The notes: generated by a model from the letters alone, not told the origin. DNA of 64,000 bases from Geobacteraceae bacterium (GCA_013336525.1 JAAXTM010000002.1:733720-797719); one strand, 5' to 3'. Positions 9,577 through 18,931 are shown, numbered from the stretch's first letter. Program-made: numbers and translations.

Positions 9577-9606
9577 ACTGAAATATGAAGCGGAGGAGAT
9601 GCGGCC

Positions 9607-9672
9607 ATGCAGGAGCTGAAGCAGTTTTTTCCACTAATGATCTTTTTGTGCGTCATACCGGCATCGCAGTAG
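9607..9672 (+). CDS. Possible 21-residue membrane peptide downstream of lipA
   Basis: A short open frame, MQELKQFFPLMIFLCVIPA plus two residues, starts 30 bp after lipA with a well-placed AGGAG site. It is mostly one hydrophobic segment. It ends 4 bp from the convergent eptA-like gene. No family is recognised. It may be a truncated remnant of a gene that once followed lipA, or chance. Confidence 0.25.
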   Translation: MQELKQFFPLMIFLCVIPASQ

Positions 9673-9675
9673 AAG

Positions 9676-11319
9676 TCATGGCCTGTCCCGCACCTCCCTG
9701 CGCGCTGTTTGAAACAGGTCCAGTTCCGGACGGTAGAGTTCCGTCGTGACATGGAACAGCCCCAGCAGGCTATGGAAAAGGTTGTCGTGCGAGAAATGGT
9801 CTGAGCGGTTGTGTGACAACAGTTCCGCATCAAGGCTCTTCTCCCGGAGAAAACTGCTGGAGGCCCAAAAGATCATGGGAACCTGGGTCTGTTGCCTGGG
9901 GGCGATGGCATAGGGGAGTCCATGCAGATAAATATTGTTCTCGCCCAGAGACTCGCCATGGTCGGAGACATAAAGCATTGCCGTGGCGTATTTTTGGGTT
10001 TTAAGTAGATCAATGAGCTTGCCCAGGACGTAATCGGTGTAGACGATGGTGTTATCGTAGGCATTAACGATACTTTGGCGATCACAATCCTGAACGTTAT
10101 CCTTGGTGCATTCCGGCAAAAATCTTTTGAAATTATTCGGGCTCCTTTTGTAATAGGATGGGCCGTGGCTCCCCTTCTGGTGGAGAATTATGAGCATATC
10201 GCCGCTGTTTTGGGCAAGCAGCTTGTCCAGGTCTTTCAACAGAATTTCGTCATAGCATTCACCGGTTGAGCAGAGTGCCTTATCCTTCTCGTTAGTTAAA
10301 TCCTCGTATCTTACCCGGTCTCCGATTCCCTTGCTTCCCGAGTTATTGTCCCTCCAGATCACCTGAACGCCGGTACGCTGCAGGACGTCGAGCAGATTTT
10401 CATATTTTTTGGCTTCGTTGCGGCTGTATTTAGACTTTCCCAGGTGGAAGAACATACATGGGAGTGATTCGGCGGTGTCCGTTCCGCATGATTGCACGTC
10501 GGTGAATGCAATGACATTCCTGGCGCCGAGCTGCGGGTTGGTCATTCGTGGGTAGCCGTTCAGAGAAAATTCCTCGGTCCTGGCCGTTTCGCCGACCACA
10601 AGCACTACCGCCGATTTGGGACTGTTCGCCGGTTTTCTGGCGTCTGCGCCGATTATCTTGACAGGTTCGCTGGTGGCATCCTGATGATTTTTTTTCACGG
10701 TTTTGATCAGGCTGTAGATAGGATAAGTGGGATTGATATACATGCGCACTTCTCTGTTTTGCCGGCCGAAGAGAACGAATTCCTTGAAACTGGTTAGAAC
10801 CAACGCCAGCAGCAGCACTGTGCTCCCCAAAACAACTCCGCCCCGTACCACCAGCTCGAACCGCCACGGCCGGTAGCTGATCCGGGTTTGCAGCAGCAAT
10901 GCCGAGGGGAGTACCCCCAACAGGAATAAGTGTCCAAAGAGTGGCCAGGACAGCTGCTCAGTTGCCTCACTAATATCCGTTTCCAGCAGGTTGGTTATCA
11001 TCTGCTTATCGATAACGATTCCGTAGCTCTCCATAAAATAGCTGGCGGCTGCTGCCGTACAGAACAGAACAATCAGGATTGGTTTATACACCGGTCTGAA
11101 GGAAAAGAGTGAACACAGGATATTGAACACCATCCAGAGGGACAGGCCGGCCACCACCAGGAAGACCCGGTGGCCGGCGGTTGCCAGCCCTAGCTTGGAG
11201 GTGAGCATATGCCAGAAGGGGCCGTTGGCAAAACAGACCAAAAAAGCGGCGGCAACTAGGTTGGCCACAGTGGAGCTGGTATGGAGTCTGGGAATATATG
11301 TATTGATTTTAAGCTGCAT
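9676..11319 (-). CDS. eptA: Phosphoethanolamine transferase, EptA/MCR-like
   Basis: The 547-residue protein has about five N-terminal membrane helices (to residue 180) and a periplasmic sulfatase-fold domain. VVGETARTEEFSLNGYPR holds Glu244 and Thr245, the expected zinc ligand and phospho-acceptor nucleophile. VSDHGESLGENNIYLHG supplies further metal ligands. Family members move phosphoethanolamine from phosphatidylethanolamine to lipid A, lowering negative charge and polymyxin binding. It is the last gene of a minus-strand run: response regulator, kinase, LTA-synthase-like protein, this gene. The 49-bp gap to its neighbour fits co-transcription. The exact acceptor (lipid A, core sugar or other) is not visible from sequence. 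Confidence 0.9.
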   Translation of the reverse strand: MQLKINTYIPRLHTSSTVANLVAAAFLVCFANGPFWHMLTSKLGLATAGHRVFLVVAGLSLWMVFNILCSLFSFRPVYKPILIVLFCTAAAASYFMESYGIVIDKQMITNLLETDISEATEQLSWPLFGHLFLLGVLPSALLLQTRISYRPWRFELVVRGGVVLGSTVLLLALVLTSFKEFVLFGRQNREVRMYINPTYPIYSLIKTVKKNHQDATSEPVKIIGADARKPANSPKSAVVLVVGETARTEEFSLNGYPRMTNPQLGARNVIAFTDVQSCGTDTAESLPCMFFHLGKSKYSRNEAKKYENLLDVLQRTGVQVIWRDNNSGSKGIGDRVRYEDLTNEKDKALCSTGECYDEILLKDLDKLLAQNSGDMLIILHQKGSHGPSYYKRSPNNFKRFLPECTKDNVQDCDRQSIVNAYDNTIVYTDYVLGKLIDLLKTQKYATAMLYVSDHGESLGENNIYLHGLPYAIAPRQQTQVPMIFWASSSFLREKSLDAELLSHNRSDHFSHDNLFHSLLGLFHVTTELYRPELDLFQTARREVRDRP

Positions 11320-11368
11320 GTCGTTCCTTTCGGCTTCTCCAACAGTAAAAGCAGTGTAAAATCTCTGT

Positions 11369-13270
11369 TCAGCGGATACGGTTCAGCCGATGTTGGTAGA
11401 TATAATTCCCACCTTGGTAATAAGCGAGCATGTCATCAAGCAGCAGCTGATCCAGTGGCTGCGATTTTAGTATGCCGGTGCTGCGGTCAGCCAGGTACTG
11501 GGCGGCATACTTTTGCGGGCCGAGTACCAATAACCGGTCGTCGGTCAGGTATCCGAGTTTCTGATAGGTTGAGATGAAGGCCCGTAACTGGGTTCCGGTG
11601 TCTTTAAGCACATCCCTGCCCATAAAATCTGTATCATAGTTCATGTTCATAAGTCCGAGAACCGTAGGAGCCACGTCGATCTGGCTCATAAGTCGGCCTA
11701 TTTTGCCCGGCTTGATATGGTGCGGTGCATGGACCAGCATCGGTATTTCGTAGTTTTTGACCGGAATATCCGTCTTTCCGGCACTCCCGGCACAGTGGTC
11801 TGCGACAATGACAACGATGGTGTCCTTGAACCATGGCTCACGGCTGGCCTCGGCGATAAAACGCCCAATGGCATAATCCGCATACTTGACTCCACCACTG
11901 CGCCCGGTCTTTGAGGGGATGTCAATTCTCCCTTCGGGGTAGGTGAAGGGACGATGATTCGAGGTGGTCATGACCATCGAGAAAAACGGGCGCCCGGCGG
12001 CATATGAGGCACTCGCCTCTCGAATCGTTTTACGGAAGAGGTCTTCGTCGCAAACCCCCCAGATATTGGCAAAAGTGACGTCCTCTTTTGCAAAATCAGT
12101 CCGGTCTACAATTTTGTAGCCGTTGCCGGAAAAGAATGCGTTCATGTTGTCGAAATAGCCATACCCGGCGTAGATGTACTTGCTGTCATAGCCCTTGGCG
12201 TTCAATATCTCGCCCCAGGAGCGAAATCCTCCGTTCTGCGGACGCTTCACAATGGAGGTGCCTGGAAGTGGCGGGATTGAGAGAGTCAGAGCCTCCAGGC
12301 CTCGTACCGTACGTGTCCCGGTAGCATAAAGATTAGTGAAAATCAGTGACTTGGCAGCCAGTCTGTCCAGGTTTGGGGTAAGATTCTGCTTGTTACCGAA
12401 ACTGCCGAGATATTCGGAGCTGAGGCTCTCTTCCACCACAACGATCAGGTTCAGGTGCTTTTCCGGCCCCTCTGCGGTTATGTGGCGGGTTAAGCGTACG
12501 GTGTCTGGTGCTATGTACCGGTTGTTCCGCTCTGCAGTCAGTGTATGCAGCCTGGACAGAACTTTGTCTTCCGGAGCAGTCCTGTAAAATTGCGAGAAGC
12601 TGAGTTCGTTGTTGCGAAATGCCGCCACCAGGTTGTAGATACCGTTTCCAGCCAGTTCGTTGGCAAAATTGTTGGAGGAGATAGCTGTCTGGGAGACGTT
12701 GACTAACACCAGAACTGCCAAAGGAAGGATCAGGAGCAGAAATCCGGTGCGGCGGTGTCTGCTTCCGAAAGTGATGCCGGCCGCACGGTCGATACGGTTT
12801 CTCAGCAGCCAAACTAAAACGAGGGCAGTGGCTGCGATCGCCGAAAAAATTGGGACCAGCGGATAAGACTCGCGGATGTTGCCTATCACCTCTCGTGTAT
12901 AGACTAGATAATCGATAGCGATGAAGTTGAAGCGGGTGCCGAATTCGTCGAAGAAGAAATACTCGGCACAGCCGTCAAAGAGCAAGACCGCGACAAACAG
13001 GGTGAAGAAAAGCCGGACTAGCCAGTTATGCCATCTGTTGTCGGCAAAGCTTCGAGGCACACAGATCAGGTAGATAGACAGCGGCAGCAGTGCATAGGAA
13101 AGAGTCGCCAGATCGAAGACAAGCCCGACAACTGCAGTCTTGAGCATTAGAGTCAATGTCAACGCTGCGGCCTTGGGGGTCAAAATATAGAGCAGGATAC
13201 GGATTACTGCTGAAGCGGAGAGAAAGGTAAGTGACACCAGGCTGATCAGACCCGATGGGTATGCAGGCAT
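11369..13270 (-). CDS. LTA synthase-like membrane sulfatase
   Basis: The 633-residue protein has about five N-terminal membrane segments and a large extracytoplasmic alkaline-phosphatase/sulfatase domain. Landmarks are VVVEESLSSEYLGSFG (metal-binding glutamate and nearby hydroxyl residues), GTRTVRGLEALTLSIPPLPG and VVIVADHCAGSAG. This matches the LtaS/MdoB-type phosphoglycerol or phosphoethanolamine transferases. In a Gram-negative the substrate could be periplasmic glucans, another glycan, or lipid A. Its place between a sensor kinase and an EptA-like gene suggests a joint envelope-modification role. This is inference. Confidence 0.85.
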   Translation of the reverse strand: MPAYPSGLISLVSLTFLSASAVIRILLYILTPKAAALTLTLMLKTAVVGLVFDLATLSYALLPLSIYLICVPRSFADNRWHNWLVRLFFTLFVAVLLFDGCAEYFFFDEFGTRFNFIAIDYLVYTREVIGNIRESYPLVPIFSAIAATALVLVWLLRNRIDRAAGITFGSRHRRTGFLLLILPLAVLVLVNVSQTAISSNNFANELAGNGIYNLVAAFRNNELSFSQFYRTAPEDKVLSRLHTLTAERNNRYIAPDTVRLTRHITAEGPEKHLNLIVVVEESLSSEYLGSFGNKQNLTPNLDRLAAKSLIFTNLYATGTRTVRGLEALTLSIPPLPGTSIVKRPQNGGFRSWGEILNAKGYDSKYIYAGYGYFDNMNAFFSGNGYKIVDRTDFAKEDVTFANIWGVCDEDLFRKTIREASASYAAGRPFFSMVMTTSNHRPFTYPEGRIDIPSKTGRSGGVKYADYAIGRFIAEASREPWFKDTIVVIVADHCAGSAGKTDIPVKNYEIPMLVHAPHHIKPGKIGRLMSQIDVAPTVLGLMNMNYDTDFMGRDVLKDTGTQLRAFISTYQKLGYLTDDRLLVLGPQKYAAQYLADRSTGILKSQPLDQLLLDDMLAYYQGGNYIYQHRLNRIR

Positions 13271-13380
13271 TAATTGACTCCTTCAGACAGAAATAGTTGT
13301 TGAATGCCTATTATAAGGGATGTCGCATGGCGCAAGCATGACACGCAGATGACATTTGTGTTATCTTTTTATAGAGTTGA

Positions 13381-14793
13381 TTACTGCTGAGGAAAGCGGA
13401 GGGTTACCAATGTCCCCTTTCCCGGTTCACTGGTAAGGGACACTGTCCCGCTATGCAGCTCCATAATTGAACGGACTATTGCCAGCCCGAGACCACTCCC
13501 TTGATTGTGCAGATGTCTGGCGGATGCACTGCGGTAAAAACGGTCAAACACTTTGGGAAGTTCTTCAGGAGCGATACCGAGCCCCGAATCCTGTATGTCT
13601 ATGGCAAGGCTATGGTCGGGCAGCGTAGATATGGCAATTGATATACGGCCGCCGTTCTGTGTGTAGTGCAGAGCATTCGAAATAATGTTGCCGACTGCTC
13701 GCTGAAAAAGCCGAGGATCGGCTAGAGCGGTACCGCTCCCACTTAGATCAATCTTAATGTCCCTTTCTTCTGCAACATCATGAAAATACTCGATCAGGAT
13801 TTCAATTTCAGTTTCTACATTCAATGGCTGTTTTTCAATTCCCAGTTCAGGGCGCGCAAGAAACAGGATATCGGTGATCATCCGCGACAGGCGTTGATAC
13901 TCTTCGATGCTTGATTCGACTACACTGCGGAATTCATCAGCCGATCGAGTGCGGATCAGAGCTACCTCCGCTTCTCCCCGGAGGTTATTGATCGGCGTGC
14001 GGAGTTCGTGTGCCAGATTGGCGGAGAAATCCGATAATCTGTTGAATGATTCCTCCAGTCTGGTTAGCATTGCATCCAGTGCCACGGCCAGCTGATTGAG
14101 CTCCTTGGGCCACACACCGTTCCCGACGCGCTGGTGCAATCCGGTGGAACTAATCTGTTCAACAGTTACCGCCATTTTATTTAATGGTTTTAGACCGTTA
14201 CGTGTTATGAGGACACCAATACCACCGGCAGTACAAAGACCGATAAAAAGTGAGACCGCCATCTTCAAGCGGTATTTACGCATCAACGCCAGTTCATCGG
14301 TAACGTCCAGGGCAACCTGCAGTAAACGGAAATTCTCCTCTCCAGAGCCCTCGGCCCATGCAGCATTCAAAAGATAGTGCCGCGAGTCAGTCCCCTGATA
14401 CCTGATTCCTCGACCAATCTTATTTCCGCTTAGAACCGGAGGAGGGAAAAATAGTGAAGGGGCAGAGGACATCCCTGGTGACTCAAGAATAGTACGACCT
14501 TGCGAATCCTGTATTCTCACCAGATATCGAGTCTGCTGACTCGATGGATCACTCAGGACATGGTCTCTGAGTGCTTCAGCAGAGTCAGGATGACGTGCAA
14601 TGATCGATTGCACGTTGTATATGCGCTCGCTCAGAAAATCGTTGTCTTCTAATTCAAGATCATCGATCAGTGTCATGAGAAGAAAGCCGTTGATGCAGAG
14701 AAGGATCACCAAGGTACTGAGTAAATAGAGCAATGTCAGACGGGCAGTTATCGAGGTAGAAGCAATGGATTTAGATAAATTCATCGAGCACAT
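13381..14793 (-). CDS. Sensor histidine kinase (CusS/heavy-metal-sensor type)
   Basis: Layout is a first membrane helix (about residues 15-38), a periplasmic domain, a second helix near residue 190, HAMP linker, HisKA with [16 protein letters not shown] (phospho-histidine), then the ATPase domain with N-box [14 protein letters not shown] and [20 protein letters not shown] plus GSGLGLAIV. The overall order is that of CusS/PcoS-type kinases. The start at 14793 follows AGAGGTG inside the end of the regulator gene; GTG at 14802 is an alternative. It overlaps the response regulator and lies upstream of two envelope transferase genes, so the sensed signal may be envelope stress or metal rather than copper as such. 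Confidence 0.9.
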   Translation of the reverse strand: MCSMNLSKSIASTSITARLTLLYLLSTLVILLCINGFLLMTLIDDLELEDNDFLSERIYNVQSIIARHPDSAEALRDHVLSDPSSQQTRYLVRIQDSQGRTILESPGMSSAPSLFFPPPVLSGNKIGRGIRYQGTDSRHYLLNAAWAEGSGEENFRLLQVALDVTDELALMRKYRLKMAVSLFIGLCTAGGIGVLITRNGLKPLNKMAVTVEQISSTGLHQRVGNGVWPKELNQLAVALDAMLTRLEESFNRLSDFSANLAHELRTPINNLRGEAEVALIRTRSADEFRSVVESSIEEYQRLSRMITDILFLARPELGIEKQPLNVETEIEILIEYFHDVAEERDIKIDLSGSGTALADPRLFQRAVGNIISNALHYTQNGGRISIAISTLPDHSLAIDIQDSGLGIAPEELPKVFDRFYRSASARHLHNQGSGLGLAIVRSIMELHSGTVSLTSEPGKGTLVTLRFPQQ

Positions 14794-15445
14794 ATCCGAC
14801 ACCTCTGATGGTATGAATCAATTTATGTCGAAAGGGGTCGTCAACTTTTTTTCGGAGGCGGCCGATTGCCACGTCGACTATATTTGTTTCGCTGTCAAAA
14901 TTTATGCCCCAAACCTGCTCCGAAATGGCAGTACGGGTCAACACTTCTCCCTTGCGGCGGAGCATCAGAGAAAGAAGCTGGAATTCCTTAGCTGTAAGAT
15001 CGAGGAGAATGCCGTCGCGGCTGGCTCTGTGACGGATCAGATCCAGCTCCAAACTTCCTATACGCATTAACTCCGGCTGTTGCAGCGGGTGGCGCCTGAG
15101 AATGATCCGAATCCTGGCCAGAAGCTCGGAAAAGGCAAAGGGCTTGACAAGGTAGTCATCGGCACCAAGTTCCAAACCATGTACTCTGTCATGCACAGCA
15201 TCCCGCGCCGAAAGAAAAATAACCGGAATTTCGATATGTTCACTGCGCAGCTCTTTGATGATCGACCAACCACTTAATCCAGGCAGCATGACATCGAGCA
15301 CTATCAGGTCAAATGCCTCCGAACGCGCAAGATGGAGTCCGTCTTCACCTTCCGACGCCACATCAACTGTGAACCCATGTTCCATGAGCCCTTTTTTCAG
15401 ATAGTCTGCGGTTTTTTTTTCGTCCTCAACGATAAGGATACGCAT
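14771..15445 (-). CDS. OmpR-family response regulator
   Basis: The receiver domain starts [19 protein letters not shown], with phospho-acceptor Asp51 in [10 protein letters not shown] and the switch lysine in YLVKPFAF. A winged-helix OmpR/PhoB DNA-binding domain follows ([32 protein letters not shown]). The 224-residue length from this ATG fits the family. A TTG at 15493, in the same frame, has a much stronger GAGGAGAG ribosome site and would add 16 residues, so the real start may be there. It is the first gene of the unit with the kinase and the two envelope transferases. Confidence 0.92.
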   Translation of the reverse strand: MRILIVEDEKKTADYLKKGLMEHGFTVDVASEGEDGLHLARSEAFDLIVLDVMLPGLSGWSIIKELRSEHIEIPVIFLSARDAVHDRVHGLELGADDYLVKPFAFSELLARIRIILRRHPLQQPELMRIGSLELDLIRHRASRDGILLDLTAKEFQLLSLMLRRKGEVLTRTAISEQVWGINFDSETNIVDVAIGRLRKKVDDPFRHKLIHTIRGVGYVLDEFI

Positions 15446-15588
15446 GTCATTGTCCAATCTATTGCCGTGTTTAGCCGCTGGCGGTGAACCCAAAATATAC
15501 TCTCCTCATCAGGGTAGTACAAGAAAAACGCTTTCCGGCTTTTTGAAACAGTTAGGCAAACAGAAAATAACAGGCACGATAGCGCGGA

Positions 15589-15987
15589 TTAAATCCCTCC
15601 CAACGCTTCCACTCGTTTCTGAAGAATGAATGACGCCCGGTTCCCGACCGGCATTGTCTCCAGCTTCTCCTGATCGATCCCCAGCTCCCGCGTACTCATC
15701 CCGGCAACCCTGACAACCGCATCCCAACCTGCCATCGGCAGCCCCCCGGTTTTGTCGGCCGCAGAAATTAACGGCAGGATCCTGACAATGCCGGCCTTGA
15801 TCGCCTGTTCCGCCATCTTGATCTTCGATGAATCTCTCAATTCACCCCACTTGTTGGCTTTTCCGTGCAGGCTGCTGATCCATGCAAGGGCTTTGCGGTA
15901 CGTGACCGACAGACGGAGGCGGTTACAGAAATCCACAGCCATACTGAAACCGGCGTTGTCATGGCCATGGTGTTTTGGATAGTGTGC
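15589..15987 (-). pseudogene. 3' fragment of a second cca-like (tRNA nucleotidyltransferase/HD) gene
   Basis: The minus strand encodes only the C-terminal 130 or so residues of the protein found intact at 19249-20523, beginning at AHYPKHHGHDNAGFS. The catalytic head is missing. At its 5' side the sequence passes directly into a lipA fragment of opposite sense at about 15988. Positions 15692-15987 match 19400-19695 with one mismatch by eye, while the 3' end (15601-15691) is clearly diverged from 19309-19399 and ends in VEALGGI. The fragment is therefore from a second, related copy, partly homogenised with the intact one. Confidence 0.85.
15692..15987 (+). repeat. 296-bp near-identical direct repeat, copy 1
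   Basis: This stretch matches 19400-19695 in the same orientation, 3708 bp away, with one difference seen (T at 15973, C at 19681). Outside this block similarity falls sharply on one side and stops at the lipA junction on the other. Recombination between the copies could delete or duplicate the DUF3015/DUF4105 segment. Confidence 0.85.
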
Positions 15988-15988
15988 T

Positions 15989-16150
15989 ACTGTGGCGGCC
16001 ATCCGCCGTTCTTCTCCCGCTACACGAATTGAGCTGCTGGTCCCGGATTTATTCGAATCTCTGCGGCTTCAGGCACTGGAGATGGGCTTCAGCCATGTGG
16101 AGAGCGGTCCGTATGTGCGGAGCTCCTACCATGCGGGGAAGTACGCATGA
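15989..16150 (+). pseudogene. lipA remnant with internal deletion
   Basis: Positions 15989-16050 correspond to lipA 9088-9149 (three differences seen in 62 bp). Positions 16052-16150 correspond to lipA 9478-9576, including the final family motif and stop. About 328 bp of lipA between them are missing, and the whole 5' part with both cysteine clusters is absent. The second block is more diverged than the first. It cannot encode a working enzyme. It is fused head to head with the cca fragment. Confidence 0.85.
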
Positions 16151-16164
16151 TTTTTTGTTTAATC

Positions 16165-16182
16165 CTTAGAGCAGGCTCTAAG
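16165..16182. promoter_or_regulatory. Perfect 8-bp inverted repeat, possible operator
   Basis: cttagagc-ag-gctctaag lies 15 bp after the lipA remnant and about 137 bp upstream of the promoter for the DUF3015 gene. The short spacer fits a protein-binding palindrome better than a terminator. No factor can be named. Confidence 0.3.
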
Positions 16183-16318
16183 CCGTCCACATGCTAATAA
16201 AATCTCCTTGTACGCCACAGCACTGCGAATTTTGAAGCATGCTCCCCCTGTTTTTACAGGATCATGCGTTATTAGACATTAAGAGTAGGGGTGCAAAAAC
16301 CACATTAGAATCATTGAC

Positions 16319-16347
16319 TTGACATAGTAAAAGTGACATAGCATACT
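16319..16347 (+). promoter_or_regulatory. Sigma-70-type promoter for the DUF3015 gene
   Basis: A perfect -35 TTGACA (16319-16324), a 17-bp spacer and a -10-like CATACT (16342-16347) sit about 88 bp upstream of the DUF3015 start in an AT-rich gap. This suggests strong housekeeping expression. Confidence 0.6.
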
Positions 16348-16434
16348 TTCAGGACTATTGCTTTTAGATTAAATTAAGCTTAAGCAACACCCCCGTCTTG
16401 ATTGACCGGGTAATTCGCTGCAGAGGAGTCGTCT

Positions 16435-16902
16435 ATGAAAAAAATTCTGTTGGGAGTGGCGTTGAGTGTTGTAGTAGCAGGTTCGGCATTTGCCGGTCAG
16501 GCTCAAAACAATGTTGGTTGCGGCCTGGGAACTGTGCTTTGGGAAAACAAGGCCGATAATTCGATTCTGTTTCAGGCGTTTCAGGCAACTACAAACGGAA
16601 CGTCCGGAAACCAGACTTTTGGTGTCACCTCAGGAACATCAAACTGCAAACAGCCTTCAAAATTTGTTCAGAACGAAAAACTGAACAAGTTTGTACAGGC
16701 TAATATGGATGGTCTGGCACAGGATATCGCCATGGGCAAGGGTGAGAACCTTGATACTTTCGCCGAGCTGCTCGGTGTTACACCAGCCCAGAGCCCGGCA
16801 TTCAATGCAAAACTTCAGGCAAATTTTGACAAAATATTCACTTCCGAGAATATTGTCCTTGCTGAAGTTATCGACAACGCTGTGACTATTGCCAACAACT
16901 AA
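16435..16902 (+). CDS. DUF3015 family exported protein
   Basis: The 155-residue protein has a clear signal peptide (MKKILLGVALSVVVAGSAFA, cleavage after AFA). The mature part is QAQNNVGCGLGTVLWENK..., with the glycine-rich GCGLG segment and two cysteines typical of DUF3015. The C-terminal half is helical. Function is unknown in the family. The ATG has an AGAGGAG site and a strong promoter upstream, and a hairpin terminator follows. It sits immediately upstream of the DUF4105 gene, a pairing that may be functional. Confidence 0.85.
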   Translation: MKKILLGVALSVVVAGSAFAGQAQNNVGCGLGTVLWENKADNSILFQAFQATTNGTSGNQTFGVTSGTSNCKQPSKFVQNEKLNKFVQANMDGLAQDIAMGKGENLDTFAELLGVTPAQSPAFNAKLQANFDKIFTSENIVLAEVIDNAVTIANN

Positions 16903-16927
16903 ATTCAGTTCAATAATTTAAAACATA

Positions 16928-16961
16928 AACAGGCGCACAGATAATTATTTGTGTGCCTGTT
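16928..16961 (+). terminator. Hairpin after the DUF3015 gene
   Basis: The arms aacaggcgcaca and tgtgtgcctgtt pair over 12 positions (one G-T) around a 10-nt AT-rich loop, followed by a short T-rich run. It may attenuate rather than fully stop transcription into the DUF4105 gene, which begins just downstream. Confidence 0.65.
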
Positions 16962-16994
16962 TTGCATTTTAGAGCCCGGAGTCTTCTCATAACC

Positions 16995-18917
16995 ATGCTG
17001 ATTATTCTGAAAAAATTGTTACAATCACGTTGCATGAAGTACTGGGCATTGCCACTCCTGTTTATCTTTGCACCTTTGACCGCTTTCGGCCAGGATGCCA
17101 GCTATATTGACTCCCTGGTCCGGAATGCAGCCGACCAGAAACTTTCAGAACAGCGTGCCTGGAAAGCGCTTCTTCACTATGTAAAAAGCTACTCTGGAAA
17201 TTATAAAAGCAGGATCGATGATGAAAAATTCTTTCTTTCTCCTGAAGGAAGGCTGAATCCTGCGGCAGAACTTGAAACGACATTGCGTAGCTTTTTTGTG
17301 GCAGGTGCCAAAGACGGAGAAAACAGCAGCTGCCGTTTTCCTGCGCGCTACGCCTGGCTTGCTGAACAGCTGAAAATTGACAAGTCTAAACTCCCCGAAG
17401 CCGCCTGTACTGTCCGGGATCAGTCACTGTCCGCAGTAGAGGCCAAGTCGGCTGTTCTTGTCTTCCCGGTTGGGCACATCAACAGTCCGGCCTCCATGTT
17501 CGGGCATACCCTGATCAGGATCGACGGAAGCAGCAAAAGCGCACTTACCTCCAGCGCAGTCAACTACTCTGCGGAAAATACGGATACGAACGGCTTTGCA
17601 TACGCGTTTAAAGGTCTTACCGGCCTGTATAAAGGCTATTTTTCAATAATGCCTTACTACGACAAAGTAAAAGAATACAGTGACATTGAACATCGAGATA
17701 TGTGGGAATACAGGCTCGATCTTCGTGAAGCTGAAGTAAGGCGGATGCTTGAGCATGTCTGGGAGCTGCATAATATTTCATCCTCATACTACTTTATGGA
17801 TGAAAACTGCTCATATAACCTTCTGTTTCTTATCGAAGTAGCGCGTCCTGAACTTGTTCTGACGGACAAAACCGGCATACTCGTTGTTCCGCATGATACG
17901 GTCAAAATAGTAATGGAGAGCGGCATTGTTAACGATATAAAATACCGCCCTTCACAGGGGACAAAAATAAGGCAGGTTACTGCCCTGCTTGATGATGACT
18001 TGCAACAGACAGCATACGATATTTCGCATGAGAGAGTAGAGCCGGAAAGTGTAAAGCAACTTTCCGTTGAAAATAGCGAGAAGATAAAAATACTTGATCT
18101 TGCTGCCAGATATGTTCAGTTCCGATATTCTCGCAAGGAAATTGACAAAAGCCGATACAGCCGCCTTTATCTCAAAATTCTGTCTGTCAGGAGCGTTTTT
18201 GGCTCCGCACCCGAAGACCTGTACCTGCTTGAAACACCGCCGCCACCGGATGGCGGTCATGGCACTACCAGAATCTCTGTTGCAACAGGGGTCCGCAGGA
18301 ATAAAGTTTTTGGCGAACTGAGCATACGCCCCCAGTTTCACGCTCTGCTTGATCCTGATCAGGGGTTTCTGCAGGGAGCACAGATAAAGTTTCTTGACAC
18401 TTCCCTGCGCTATGGTGCTGGTTTAGATGAAGTTTATCTTAAATCCATGCACATTCTCGACATTTTCTCAATTTCTCCGCGTGACAGATTTTTCAGTCCG
18501 TTATCTTGGAAGATCAATACAGGTCTTGACAGGAAAATGTTGCGGGACGGAAAGGAACATCTGATTTATCGTATCAACAGCGGCGGCGGTTTTTCTTATG
18601 ACTTTGCAGTTGCTGGTATGTGGTACGCAATGGGTGAGCTTGATATAAACGCCAGCCCCCGATTCAGTAACTTTCTGACCGTTGGCCCCGGGTTTAGCGT
18701 GGGCGCAGTCAGGCAGCTAACCAAAAATATTAAGCTCCATTTAAATTTTTCCGGATATTGGTATCCAATTGGTGACGACCGTTTTACAACAAGCGGCTTC
18801 GGCGGAATCAACTTTCGGATATCGCAGAACAACAGCCTGTCTCTTGAGGCGATCACGGAACAGACCAATCAGCGGCATACATCAGAGATCGCTCTGCGTT
18901 GGAATTATTACTATTGA
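16995..18917 (+). CDS. DUF4105 (Lnb N-terminal-like) outer-membrane-associated protein
   Basis: A 640-residue exported protein; the ATG at 17034 (MKYWALPLLFIFAPLTAFG) is an alternative start giving a cleaner signal peptide. The periplasmic DUF4105 domain includes GHINSPASMFGHTLIRID, KGLTGLYKGYFSIMPY and FMDENCSYNLLFLIE, whose conserved histidines and cysteine look catalytic. From about residue 430 the chain becomes an alternating beta pattern ending in tyrosines, like an outer-membrane barrel. As I recall, this domain is now linked to Lnb lipoprotein N-acyltransferases; that link and a role here are inference. It follows the DUF3015 gene. Confidence 0.75.
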   Translation: MLIILKKLLQSRCMKYWALPLLFIFAPLTAFGQDASYIDSLVRNAADQKLSEQRAWKALLHYVKSYSGNYKSRIDDEKFFLSPEGRLNPAAELETTLRSFFVAGAKDGENSSCRFPARYAWLAEQLKIDKSKLPEAACTVRDQSLSAVEAKSAVLVFPVGHINSPASMFGHTLIRIDGSSKSALTSSAVNYSAENTDTNGFAYAFKGLTGLYKGYFSIMPYYDKVKEYSDIEHRDMWEYRLDLREAEVRRMLEHVWELHNISSSYYFMDENCSYNLLFLIEVARPELVLTDKTGILVVPHDTVKIVMESGIVNDIKYRPSQGTKIRQVTALLDDDLQQTAYDISHERVEPESVKQLSVENSEKIKILDLAARYVQFRYSRKEIDKSRYSRLYLKILSVRSVFGSAPEDLYLLETPPPPDGGHGTTRISVATGVRRNKVFGELSIRPQFHALLDPDQGFLQGAQIKFLDTSLRYGAGLDEVYLKSMHILDIFSISPRDRFFSPLSWKINTGLDRKMLRDGKEHLIYRINSGGGFSYDFAVAGMWYAMGELDINASPRFSNFLTVGPGFSVGAVRQLTKNIKLHLNFSGYWYPIGDDRFTTSGFGGINFRISQNNSLSLEAITEQTNQRHTSEIALRWNYYY

Positions 18918-18931
18918 TGCCAGTACTTTGA

